DNA of 64,000 bases from Brachybacterium muris (GTDB lineage Bacteria > Actinomycetota > Actinomycetes > Actinomycetales > Dermabacteraceae), in contig NZ_JAFBCB010000001.1 in NCBI RefSeq assembly GCF_016907455.1, positions 2,542,001 through 2,606,000 on the forward strand, written 5' to 3'. Below are positions 54,051-62,233 of the stretch, piece after piece; within the stretch, counting starts at the first letter, position 1, and every line of letters begins with the position of its first letter. The notes beneath the pieces were generated by a model. The model saw nothing but the letters and a program-made list of their open reading frames with translations, did not search any database and had not been told where the DNA came from. The translations under genes and the position numbers were made by a program.

Positions 54051-56275
54051 CCGCTACCGCAGACCGCTCCGAACGAGAGGTCGCCGGGGACACCCCGGCC
54101 CTGATCCCCACCCCCACCGGCGCCGACACCATCACCACCGAAGGCGCACCCGAGCAGACGGACACCCAGGGCACCGATGCCCCGGGCACCACCGCCTCCG
54201 CCACCCCCACCGGCCCCATCCCCGTGGTGCCCGAGGGCGGCGCCCGCCTCGACGTGGCCGCCGTGTCCCAGGCGCTGAAGGGACGCTGGGCCGAGTCCCG
54301 CGACGTGGCCCGCGAGCGCGCCGCCCGCCCCGAGCTGCACAAGCCCTACGACGTGAGCGTGGCCGAGCACCGTGCCCGCGTGCTGGAGCAGATGCACCTG
54401 CTGGTGGCCGACGACGCCTCCCACAAGATGCTCCCCGAGCACCTGGGCGGCCCCAATGACAACGGCGGCAACGTCGCGGCCTTCGAGGAGCTGGTGGTCG
54501 CCGACCCGTCCCTGCAGATCAAGGCCGGCGTGCAGTGGGGCCTGTTCACAGCCGCCATCATCCAGCTGGGCAACGAAGAGCAGCACCGCACCTGGGTGCC
54601 GGACGCGATGAGCCTCCAGATCCCCGGCGCCTTCGCGATGACCGAGATCGGCCACGGCTCCGACGTGCAGTCCCTGGCCACCACCGCCACCTACGACGAG
54701 GGCACCCAGGAATGGGTGATCCACACCCCGTTCCGCGCCGCCTGGAAGGACTACCTGGGCAACGCCGCCCTGCACGCCCGGGCCGCCACCGTGTTCGCCC
54801 GGCTCATCACCCAGGGCGTGGACCACGGCGTGCACTGCTTCTACGTGCCGGTGCGTGACGAGGAGGGGAAGCTGCTGCCGGGCATCTCCTCGGAGGACGA
54901 CGGCCCCAAGGGCGGCCTGAACGGCATCGACAACGGTCGCCTGGCCTTCGACCAGGTGCGCATCCCCCGCACCAACCTGCTGAACCGCTACGGGGATGTG
55001 GCCGAGGACGGCACCTACACCTCCCCCATCGAATCCCCCGGGCGCCGCTTCTTCACCATGCTGGGCACCCTGGTGCAGGGGCGGGTGTCCCTGGACGGCG
55101 CCGCGAACCGCGCCTCCCAGCTGGCGCTGCACATCGCCATCACCTACGCCACCCAGCGCCGCCAGTTCACCGCCGCCGATCCCACGCGGGAGATGGTGCT
55201 GCTGGACTACCAGAGCCACCTGCAGCGCCTGATGCCGAAGCTTGCCGCCACCTACGCCGGTGCCTTCGCCCACGAGCAGCTGCTGCAGGCCTTCGACGAC
55301 GTGTTCTCCGGCCGGGGGGACACCCCTGAGGCCCGCGAGGACCTCGAGACGATGGCCGCCGCGCTCAAGCCCACCTCCACCCGCCTGGCCCTGGACACCG
55401 TCCAGGAATGCCGCGAGGCCTGCGGTGGGGCCGGGTTCATGGCCGAGAACCAGCTGGTGGGCCTGCACCAGGACCTTGACGTGTACGCCACCTTCGAGGG
55501 CGACAACACAGTGCTGCTGCAGCTGGTGGCCAAGCGCCTGCTGAGCGACTACACCTCGGAGCTGAAGAACATCGACCGCGCCGGGATCGGCCGGTTCATC
55601 GCCCAGCGCGCCGAGGTGCTGGCCAAGCGCCACACCCCCTGGACCCGCCTGGCCCAGGACCTCAGCGACCGCGGCAACTCCAAGCGCGCCTTCGACACCA
55701 TGCGCTCGGCCGACTTCCAGGAGGAGATGCTCGCGGACCGCGCCCGGGTGAAGGTGGAGGAGGTGGCGCTGTCCATGCGCCCCGCCGCCCGGATGAGCCC
55801 TGCCGATGCCGCAGCCCACGTGAACAAGCACCAGGTGGAGATGCTGGACGCGGCCCGCGCCCACGCCGAGCTGGTGCTGTGGCGGGCCTTCACCGCCGGC
55901 ATCGAGGCGCTCGAGGACGAGGACTCCCGCACCGTGCTCACCGACGTGCGGGACCTGTTCGGCCTGGACCGCATCAACGCCGACCTCGCCTGGTTCCTGC
56001 TCAACGGTCAGATCTCCGCCCAGCGCGGGCGCCAGATCACCTCGGACCTGCGCCGCCTGCTGTGGCGACTGCGCCCCCACGCACTGGACCTGGTGGCTGC
56101 CTTCGACGTGCGCCCCGGGCATGTGCGGGCCCCGATCGCCCTGGGCGGGGAGCAGGAGCGGCAGGACGAAGCGGCCGCCTACCATCGCGCACAGCGGGCC
56201 AGCAGCGACACCCCGGTCAGCGAGAAGGTACTGCGCGACCGAGCGCAGAAGGAGAAGCGGGCACAGAAGAAGTAG
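54047..56275 (+). CDS. Acyl-CoA dehydrogenase family protein, acyl-CoA-oxidase-like size
   Basis: The 742-residue flavoprotein would introduce the first double bond of beta-oxidation. After an extra tail of about 75 residues it has the ACAD/ACOX core: the flavin-binding FAMTEIGHGSDVQSLATTATYD, RVSLDGAANRASQLALHIAITYATQRRQF, and the ECREACGGAGFMAENQLVGLHQDLDVYATFEGDNTVLLQ segment with the catalytic glutamate. A C-terminal helical domain of about 200 residues matches acyl-CoA oxidases. Whether oxygen or an electron-transfer flavoprotein accepts electrons cannot be told. A terminator follows. Confidence 0.88.
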   Translation: MTATADRSEREVAGDTPALIPTPTGADTITTEGAPEQTDTQGTDAPGTTASATPTGPIPVVPEGGARLDVAAVSQALKGRWAESRDVARERAARPELHKPYDVSVAEHRARVLEQMHLLVADDASHKMLPEHLGGPNDNGGNVAAFEELVVADPSLQIKAGVQWGLFTAAIIQLGNEEQHRTWVPDAMSLQIPGAFAMTEIGHGSDVQSLATTATYDEGTQEWVIHTPFRAAWKDYLGNAALHARAATVFARLITQGVDHGVHCFYVPVRDEEGKLLPGISSEDDGPKGGLNGIDNGRLAFDQVRIPRTNLLNRYGDVAEDGTYTSPIESPGRRFFTMLGTLVQGRVSLDGAANRASQLALHIAITYATQRRQFTAADPTREMVLLDYQSHLQRLMPKLAATYAGAFAHEQLLQAFDDVFSGRGDTPEAREDLETMAAALKPTSTRLALDTVQECREACGGAGFMAENQLVGLHQDLDVYATFEGDNTVLLQLVAKRLLSDYTSELKNIDRAGIGRFIAQRAEVLAKRHTPWTRLAQDLSDRGNSKRAFDTMRSADFQEEMLADRARVKVEEVALSMRPAARMSPADAAAHVNKHQVEMLDAARAHAELVLWRAFTAGIEALEDEDSRTVLTDVRDLFGLDRINADLAWFLLNGQISAQRGRQITSDLRRLLWRLRPHALDLVAAFDVRPGHVRAPIALGGEQERQDEAAAYHRAQRASSDTPVSEKVLRDRAQKEKRAQKK

Positions 56276-56290
56276 CGCGCAGTTCACTGA

Positions 56291-56337
56291 GCACCGCCCG
56301 GCACGGTCGGATGATCCCCGACGGTGCTGGGCGGTGC
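56291..56337 (+). terminator. Terminator before purL
   Basis: Arms 56291-56304 and 56324-56337 pair over 14 positions with one G-U, with a 19-base loop that itself can fold. It isolates the acyl-CoA dehydrogenase operon from purL. Confidence 0.7.
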
Positions 56338-56398
56338 CCCTCGCGGGGCCGGCCGATCGTAGACTGGGACAGCTGCGCCAGGACCCGCCGGCGCCCTC

Positions 56399-58624
56399 GT
56401 GACGAACGGACCCGATCCCGCGATGACCGCTGCGAACTCCCACGCCCCCGCTGATCCCACACCGGGAGCACCCGGGCAGACCGACACCGTCGAGCACGCT
56501 GCTTCCACCCCCGAGGTGGAGCTGCCCTACGCCGAGCTCGGGCTGAAGGACGACGAGTACGCGCGCATCCGCGAGATCCTGGGCCGCCGCCCCACCGCGG
56601 CAGAGCTGGCCATGTACTCGGTGATGTGGTCCGAGCACTGCTCCTACAAGTCCTCCAAGAAGCACCTGCGCCGCTTCGGCGAGCGCACCACCGAGGCGAT
56701 GCGGGAGCACATGCTGGTGGGCATGGGCGAGAACGCCGGCGTGGTGGACATCGGCGACGGCTGGGCAGTGACCTTCAAGGTCGAGTCCCACAACCACCCC
56801 AGCTACGTCGAGCCCCACCAGGGCGCCGCCACCGGCGTGGGCGGCATCGTGCGCGACATCATCTCCATGGGCGCCCGGCCCGTGGCCGTCATGGACCAGT
56901 TGCGCTTCGGCGCGATCGACCACCCCGACACCGCCCGCGTGGTCCACGGCGTGGTCGCCGGCATCGGCGGGTACGGGAACTCGCTGGGCCTGCCCAACAT
57001 CGGGGGGGAGACGGTGTTCGATGCCACCTACCAGACCAATCCCCTGGTCAACGCCCTGTGCCTGGGCGTGCTGCGGCATGAGGACATCCACCTGGCCTCC
57101 GCGACCGGGCCGGGCAACCAGGTGGTGCTGTTCGGTGCCCGCACCGGTGGTGACGGCATCGGCGGCGCGTCCATCCTAGCCTCGGAGACCTTCGAGGAGG
57201 ACGGCCCCGCCAAGCGCCCCAGCGTGCAGGTGGGCGACCCGTTCATGGAGAAGCTGCTGATCGAGTGCTGCCTGGAGCTGTTCGCCGCCGGCGCCGTGGA
57301 GGGCATCCAAGACCTGGGCGCCGCCGGCATCTCCTGCGCCACCAGTGAGCTGGCCGCCAACGGCGGCTCCGGCATGCGCATCGACCTGGAGAACGTTCTG
57401 CTGCGGGACCCCACCCTGAACGCCGGGGAGATCCTGATGAGCGAGTCCCAGGAGCGGATGATGGCCGTGGTGCGGCCCGAGCGCCTGGAAGAGTTCCGCG
57501 GGATCTGCGAGCGCTGGGACGTGGAGATGTCCGTGATCGGTGAGGTCACCGGCGACGGCCGCCTGGTGATCGACCACCACGGCCACCGCATCGTGGACGT
57601 GGACCCGGCCACCGTGGCCGTGGACTCCCCCGTCTACGACCGCCCCTACGCCCGGCCCGACTGGCAGGACGCCCTGCAGGCCGACGGCGCCGAGGCCCTC
57701 GAGCGTCCCCAGGACGCCGCAGGCATCGCCGATCACCTGCGCCGACTGGTGGCCTCCCCCAACCTGGCCTCCGCCGCCTGGGTCACCGACCAGTACGACC
57801 GCTACGTGGGCGGCAACGCCGCACTGGCGATGCCGGACGACGCCGGGGTGGTGCGGGTGGACGAGAGCACCGGTCGCGGGGTGGCCCTGGCCACCGACGC
57901 CAACGGCCGCTATGCCGAGCTGGACCCCCGCACGGGTGCGCAGCTGGCCCTCGCGGAGGCCTACCGCAACGTGGCCACCGTGGGCGCGCGGCCGCTCGCG
58001 GTCACCGACTGCCTGAACTTCGGCTCCCCCGAGGACCCGGGCCCGATGTGGCAGCTGGTCGAGGCGATCGAGGGCCTGTCCGAGGCCTGCCAGGTGCTGG
58101 GCGTCCCGGTGACCGGCGGCAACGTGTCCCTGTACAACTCCACCGGGGAGCCCGGGGTGCAGGGCTCAGCGATCCACCCCACGCCCGTGGTGGGTGTGCT
58201 CGGCGTGCTCGACGACGTGTCCCTGCGCACCCCGTCGGGGTGGCGCGAGCCGGGGCAGCCCGTGCTGCTGCTGGGGACCACCCGTGAGGAGCTGTCCGGC
58301 TCGGCGTGGGCCGATGTGGTCCACTCCCACCTGGGCGGCATGCCACCGGTCGTCGACCTCGAGGCCGAGCGGTCCCTCGCCGAGGTGCTGATCGGCGCCT
58401 CCCGCGAGCAGCTGGCCGCAGCCGCGCACGACCTGTCCGAGGGCGGCCTCGCGCAGTCCCTGGTCGAGGCCTGCACCCGCTTCGGGATGGGAGCGCGCAT
58501 CGATCTGGCCGAGCTGCTGGAGCGGGACGGGGTGGACCTCGCCACCGCGCTGTTCTCCGAGTCTGAATATTCGCCTCGCTGGGGTCCGCTGATCGAGGGT
58601 TCGGGTGCCACGTCGCTGCCGTAG
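56399..58624 (+). pseudogene. purL: Phosphoribosylformylglycinamidine synthase subunit PurL, truncated by an insertion element
   Basis: PurL converts FGAR to FGAM using ATP and ammonia from PurQ, in the cytoplasmic PurSQL complex. Residues 1-722 are native, with [14 protein letters not shown] (His80), [10 protein letters not shown], the [16 protein letters not shown] loop, [22 protein letters not shown] and [12 protein letters not shown]. At 58564 the frame enters the element, adds 19 foreign residues ([19 protein letters not shown]) and stops at 58622-58624. The last 64 residues lie at 61444-61639. The intact gene would encode 786 residues. Losing the C-terminal strands of the second AIRS-like domain should destroy or cripple activity. 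Confidence 0.93.
58557..58563. repeat. Target-site duplication, left of element copy 2 (ccgagtc)
   Basis: Matches 61437-61443 exactly. Confidence 0.92.
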
Positions 58625-58677
58625 CGGTGGCGTCGTTCGGGACCACCAGTGGTGTCGTTGGGGCCGCTCTGTCTACG

Positions 58678-58716
58678 CTCCTTCCGCCGTGTGTATAGGG
58701 CACGCGGCGGAAGGAG
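58678..58716 (+). promoter_or_regulatory. Hairpin burying the istA ribosome-binding site, copy 2
   Basis: The same 16-bp stem and tataggg loop as at 17056-17094. Here transcripts from purL run into it in the sense direction, so its blocking role would be in use. Confidence 0.65.
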
Positions 58717-58725
58717 CAATCTGGA

Positions 58726-60288
58726 ATGGTACGGAAGATCAGGGCGAAGCTGGTGCTCCAGCTGCGCGCAGAAGGTCTGTCGGGGCGAGCGATTTCGTCC
58801 TCGCAGGGCATGTCCCGCAAGTCCGTGAGGGCGGTGTTCGAGGCCGCTGACGCTGCAGGGATCGGGTGGGGCGATATCGCGGACGTCGCCGATGAGCAGG
58901 TGTATGCCCGGTTGTTCCCGGGCCGGGGCGAGCACGAGAGCGTGTTCGCACAGCCGGACTGGGAACAGGTCCATCGAGAGATGGCCAGGGTCGGCGTGAC
59001 GCTGAAGCTGTTGCACGGCGAGTACTTCGACGCGACCACGGCGGCTGGGGATCCGGCGATGGGGTATGACCGGTTTTGCCGCACCTACCAGCACCACGTC
59101 ATGGTCACCGGTGCCGCTTCGAGAGTCGGTCACAAGGCCGGCCAGAGCGTGGAGGTCGACTGGTCCGGCCCCACGATGGAGCTGGCCGATCCGGTCACCG
59201 GCGAGGTCTCGAAGGTGTTCTTGTTCGTTGCCTGCCTGCCTTTTTCTCGTTACGCGTTCTGCTTCCCGGCGCTGGATATGCGCCAGGAGTCCTGGCTGCG
59301 AGCGCACGTAGCGATGTTCGAGGCGCTGGGCGGGACGGTCCCGAGGATCGTTCCGGACAACCTCAAGACCGGTGTGGTGAAGCACCCCCGCGAGGGCGAG
59401 ATCGTCCTGAACGATGCGTATCGCGAGATGGCAGCGCATTACTCGGCGGCGGTGCTCCCGGGGAGGGTGCGGAAACCGAAAGACAAGGCGAGCGTGGAGA
59501 ACACCGTCGCGCACGTCGCGACCTGGGTCATCGCCGGGCTGCGGGATCAGCGATTCACGTCCCTGCCCGAACTTGCAGCCGCCATCGGGCAGCGGATGGA
59601 GGCCTATAACGCGGAGCCGTTCCAGAAGCGGCCCGGATCCCGCGCCAGCGTGTTCGACGCGGAGGAGCGGCCGCTGCTGACGCCGCTGCCGGCGGTGCCC
59701 TACGAGATCTCGACATGGCACTACGGACGACGAGTGGGCAGGAACGGGCACGTCACGTTCGCGCGGAACTTCTACTCCGCGCCGTTCGCGCACATCGGCG
59801 CGAAGGTCGATCTGCGCATCACGGCCCGGACGCTGGAGATCTATCAGGGCAGCCAGCGACTGACCAGTCACCTGCTGCTCCCGGAGACCGCGAGCAATGA
59901 GTACCGCACCAACGACGCGGACCTACCTGCGGGCGAGCGTTTCCAGGCCTGGGACGCGCAGAGGGTGCGGGCGTGGGCAGATCGGGTCGGGCCGGCCACG
60001 GTGATCGTGATCCAGCGGATCTTCGAGTCCGTGCCGATCGTGGAACAGGGCCTGGATCCCGCGTTGGCGGTGCTACGGCTCTCTCGCCGCTTCTCCGTAG
60101 ATCGGGTCGAGGCGGCCTGCGCACTCGCGCTGACGGGACGGGTCCGTTCACCGCGCTATGCGCATCTGCACCCGATCTTGGCCACCGGGCAGGACAAGGT
60201 CGCCGCCCTGCGTCCACCCCGCGAGGAACCCGCGGAAGACGGCGGATACGTCCGTGGCGCCGACTACTACGCCGGAGGTGTCCGGTGA
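58726..60288 (+). CDS. istA: IS21 family transposase IstA, copy 2
   Basis: The 520-residue product is the same as that of the copy at 17104, with Asp145, Asp211 and Glu258 of the DDE site intact. It is read in the same direction as purL, so purL transcripts enter it. Confidence 0.95.
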   Translation: MVRKIRAKLVLQLRAEGLSGRAISSSQGMSRKSVRAVFEAADAAGIGWGDIADVADEQVYARLFPGRGEHESVFAQPDWEQVHREMARVGVTLKLLHGEYFDATTAAGDPAMGYDRFCRTYQHHVMVTGAASRVGHKAGQSVEVDWSGPTMELADPVTGEVSKVFLFVACLPFSRYAFCFPALDMRQESWLRAHVAMFEALGGTVPRIVPDNLKTGVVKHPREGEIVLNDAYREMAAHYSAAVLPGRVRKPKDKASVENTVAHVATWVIAGLRDQRFTSLPELAAAIGQRMEAYNAEPFQKRPGSRASVFDAEERPLLTPLPAVPYEISTWHYGRRVGRNGHVTFARNFYSAPFAHIGAKVDLRITARTLEIYQGSQRLTSHLLLPETASNEYRTNDADLPAGERFQAWDAQRVRAWADRVGPATVIVIQRIFESVPIVEQGLDPALAVLRLSRRFSVDRVEAACALALTGRVRSPRYAHLHPILATGQDKVAALRPPREEPAEDGGYVRGADYYAGGVR

Positions 60289-61031
60289 GCGTGATCGATA
60301 ACGACACGAAGCGGAAGCTGCGCGAGATGGGCGCGACCGCGCTGCTGGACGCGATCGATGCCCAGGATGAGGCTCACGTGCTGGGGATGTCGTTCCAGGA
60401 ACGGCTCCAGCTGATCGTGGACGAGGCGCATTCCATCTTCAATCATGGAAAGGTCGAGGGTCTGATCCGCCGGGCGGGGCTGCGTTATCCCGGAGCGGAC
60501 CTGCGGCGGCTGGATCTGGTCGAGGAACGGGGACTGAACCGGAACGTGATCGCGCAACTGGCAACCTGCTCCTTCATCCAGCGGCAACAGAACGTGGTCT
60601 TCCAGGGCTTCACCGGCTCAGGGAAGTCCTACCTCGGCTGCGCGCTGGCGAAGCAGGCCTGCCAGCACCGGCTCCGAGCCCACTACATCCGAATGCCCGA
60701 CCTCGAAGAGGCCTGGGCCCTGGCAAAGGACAAGCCGCAGGGCCAGACGAAGTTCCTGCGGAAGTACTCCACGTTCTCGCTGCTGGTGATCGACGAGTGG
60801 CTGCTGGACCATCCTGACGAGGGAATGCGTTCGATGCTGCTGGAACTGCTCGAGCGCCGCTATGACACCGGCTCGACCGTGTTCTGCACCCAGTACCCGA
60901 AGAAGGACTGGCACGCCCGGCTCGGTGGAGCAGTCCACGCCGATGCGATCATGGACCGCATCGTGCACAACACAATCTGGATCGACACCGGCGACAGGAA
61001 CATGCGAGAACACACCGCACTGCCCCAGTGA
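60285..61031 (+). CDS. istB: IS21 family helper ATPase IstB, copy 2
   Basis: The 248-residue product is the same as that of the copy at 18663, with Walker A 108-115 and Walker B Asp170-Glu171. The GTG start overlaps the istA stop. The last 179 bp of the gene are repeated downstream at 61145-61323. Confidence 0.95.
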   Translation: MSVIDNDTKRKLREMGATALLDAIDAQDEAHVLGMSFQERLQLIVDEAHSIFNHGKVEGLIRRAGLRYPGADLRRLDLVEERGLNRNVIAQLATCSFIQRQQNVVFQGFTGSGKSYLGCALAKQACQHRLRAHYIRMPDLEEAWALAKDKPQGQTKFLRKYSTFSLLVIDEWLLDHPDEGMRSMLLELLERRYDTGSTVFCTQYPKKDWHARLGGAVHADAIMDRIVHNTIWIDTGDRNMREHTALPQ

Positions 61032-61144
61032 CCCGATGCCGGCGGGAGCCAGTGGTCCCCACCGCGGCGGCTACTGGCCCCCGTCGGCACGATCGGCGGT
61101 CCCCAAGAGCAAGATTCGGTGGCTCCCACGACTACGAATACTCA

Positions 61145-61436
61145 AGCGCCGCTATGACACCGGCTCGACCGTGTTCTGCACCCAGTACCCGAAGAAGGAC
61201 TGGCACGCCCGGCTCGGTGGAGCAGTCCACGCCGATGCGATCATGGACCGCATCGTGCACAACACAATCTGGATCGACACCGGCGACAGGAACATGCGAG
61301 AACACACCGCACTGCCCCAGTGACCCGATGCCGGCGGGAGCCAGTGGTCCCCACCGCGGCGGCTACTGGCCCCCGTCGGCACGATCGGCGGTCCCCAAGA
61401 GCAAGATTCGGTGGCTCCCACGACTACGAATACTCA
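61145..61436 (+). mobile_element. 292-bp duplicate of the element's right end
   Basis: Positions 60853-61144 are repeated directly at 61145-61436. The piece holds the 3' 179 bp of istB and the right terminal repeat, so the insertion has one left end and two right ends. The junction falls exactly at the tip of the full element. Confidence 0.92.
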
Positions 61437-61443
61437 CCGAGTC
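61437..61443. repeat. Target-site duplication, right of element copy 2 (ccgagtc)
   Basis: Matches 58557-58563; confirms that the element and its 292-bp tail lie within one insertion site. Confidence 0.92.
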
Positions 61444-61639
61444 CCAGGCCCGCGCTGTCGTGGCCGTGGACGCAACGCAGGAAGAGGCACTGCGGGCCCT
61501 CGCAGCCGAGCACGGCGTTCCCGTGGCGCGCATCGGCGCCACCGGTGGTGACGAGCTCGAGATCGACGGTGTGGCCTCGTTCCCCGTCACCGAGCTGCGG
61601 GACCTGCGGGAGGGAACCCTGCCGCGGCACTTCGGCTGA
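61437..61639 (+). pseudogene. purL: Detached 3' end of purL
   Basis: The first 7 bp are the second target duplication. From 61444 the sequence continues the purL frame as QARAVVAVDATQEEALRAL to DLREGTLPRHFG and a TGA at 61637-61639. The rejoined LFSESQARAVVAV is the expected PurL motif. The fragment has no evident start of its own. Confidence 0.92.
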
Positions 61640-61649
61640 GCAGGAAGAG

Positions 61650-61685
61650 CAGCGGCCCGGCTCCCGTCAGGGGGCCGGGCCGCTG
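61650..61685. terminator. Bidirectional terminator after purL
   Basis: A 16-bp stem (61650-61665 with 61670-61685, one G-U) and a gtca loop lie between the convergent purL end and the next gene. Confidence 0.88.
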
Positions 61686-61704
61686 CCGTCGATACCGTGA
61701 CCGG

Positions 61705-62208
61705 TCAGATCGTCGCGTAGACCGGCTCGGCATCACCGAGGCGGAGTTCGAGGGTGGCCTCACCGGGAGCGAGCTCAGTGCGCTGCATGCCGAAGGTGAG
61801 GTCCGCTTCCCATCCCTCCCCCATCGCGAGCGTCAGTTCGGGCAGCCGTGCGGGCTCGGAGACCTCGTCCTGGAGGAGCAGGGACACCGTCACTGCCGAG
61901 AGCCCGAGCGGCTCCGGGCCGTCGGAGGTGACCATGAGGTGGACGACCACGCCTTGCTCCGTGATCTCCCGCAGGTAGCCGAACGCGGTGCAACCGGTGT
62001 CCTCGCCCTGCAGGATCACCTGTGTGTCCACCGGGACGGCCGTGTCCTCCTCGGTGGGTTCGGGCAGATCCGGTTCGGTCTCGGGCTGCGGCGGATCCAG
62101 TACCTCGGGGGCGGGGTCGGCGAGCGTATCGGTGGCCACCGGATCGGGCGGGCCGGGGTCCGTGAGCGGGCGTTCGGCGGGAACTCCTGGACGCGCGGGC
62201 TGTGTCAT
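61705..62208 (-). CDS. Hypothetical protein with a Pro/Glu/Asp-rich N-terminus
   Basis: The 167-residue product has an acidic, proline-rich first 55 residues and then a beta-rich domain (TQVILQGEDTGCTAFGYLREITEQGVVVHL, VSLLLQDEV, GEATLELRLGD). No signal peptide, transmembrane segment or known family is seen. It lies 25 bp after the cell-wall hydrolase gene on the same strand and may be its operon partner. Confidence 0.65.
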   Translation of the reverse strand: MTQPARPGVPAERPLTDPGPPDPVATDTLADPAPEVLDPPQPETEPDLPEPTEEDTAVPVDTQVILQGEDTGCTAFGYLREITEQGVVVHLMVTSDGPEPLGLSAVTVSLLLQDEVSEPARLPELTLAMGEGWEADLTFGMQRTELAPGEATLELRLGDAEPVYATI

Positions 62209-62233
62209 GGGTTCGTCCTCCTGCTCGATGCCA

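Larger units (their letters stand above)
58564..61144 (+). mobile_element. IS21-family insertion sequence, copy 2 (complete, 2581 bp), inside purL
   Basis: It has the same length, ends (TGAATATTCG ... CGAATACTCA), genes and orientation as the element at 16942; I saw no difference between them. It is flanked on the left by ccgagtc. On the right, a 292-bp repeat of its own end (61145-61436) comes before the matching ccgagtc, so the duplication encloses element plus fragment. Near-identity of the copies points to recent movement. Confidence 0.95.

Noticed and set aside
53756-57091. An 1111-codon open frame on the minus strand opposite the acyl-CoA dehydrogenase and purL
   Set aside because: Composition is dominated by Gly, His, Val and Gln and it mirrors strong coding sequence on the plus strand. 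No start or neighbour supports it.
57961-59871. A minus-strand frame of 636 codons across the purL/element junction
   Set aside because: It is the antisense shadow of istA running into the shadow of purL; the same frame appears opposite copy 1.
16942-61144. A giant composite transposon carrying the intervening 41.6 kb
   Set aside because: Each element has its own 7-bp target duplication, so they inserted separately, and the segment between them holds ordinary core genes in conserved order.
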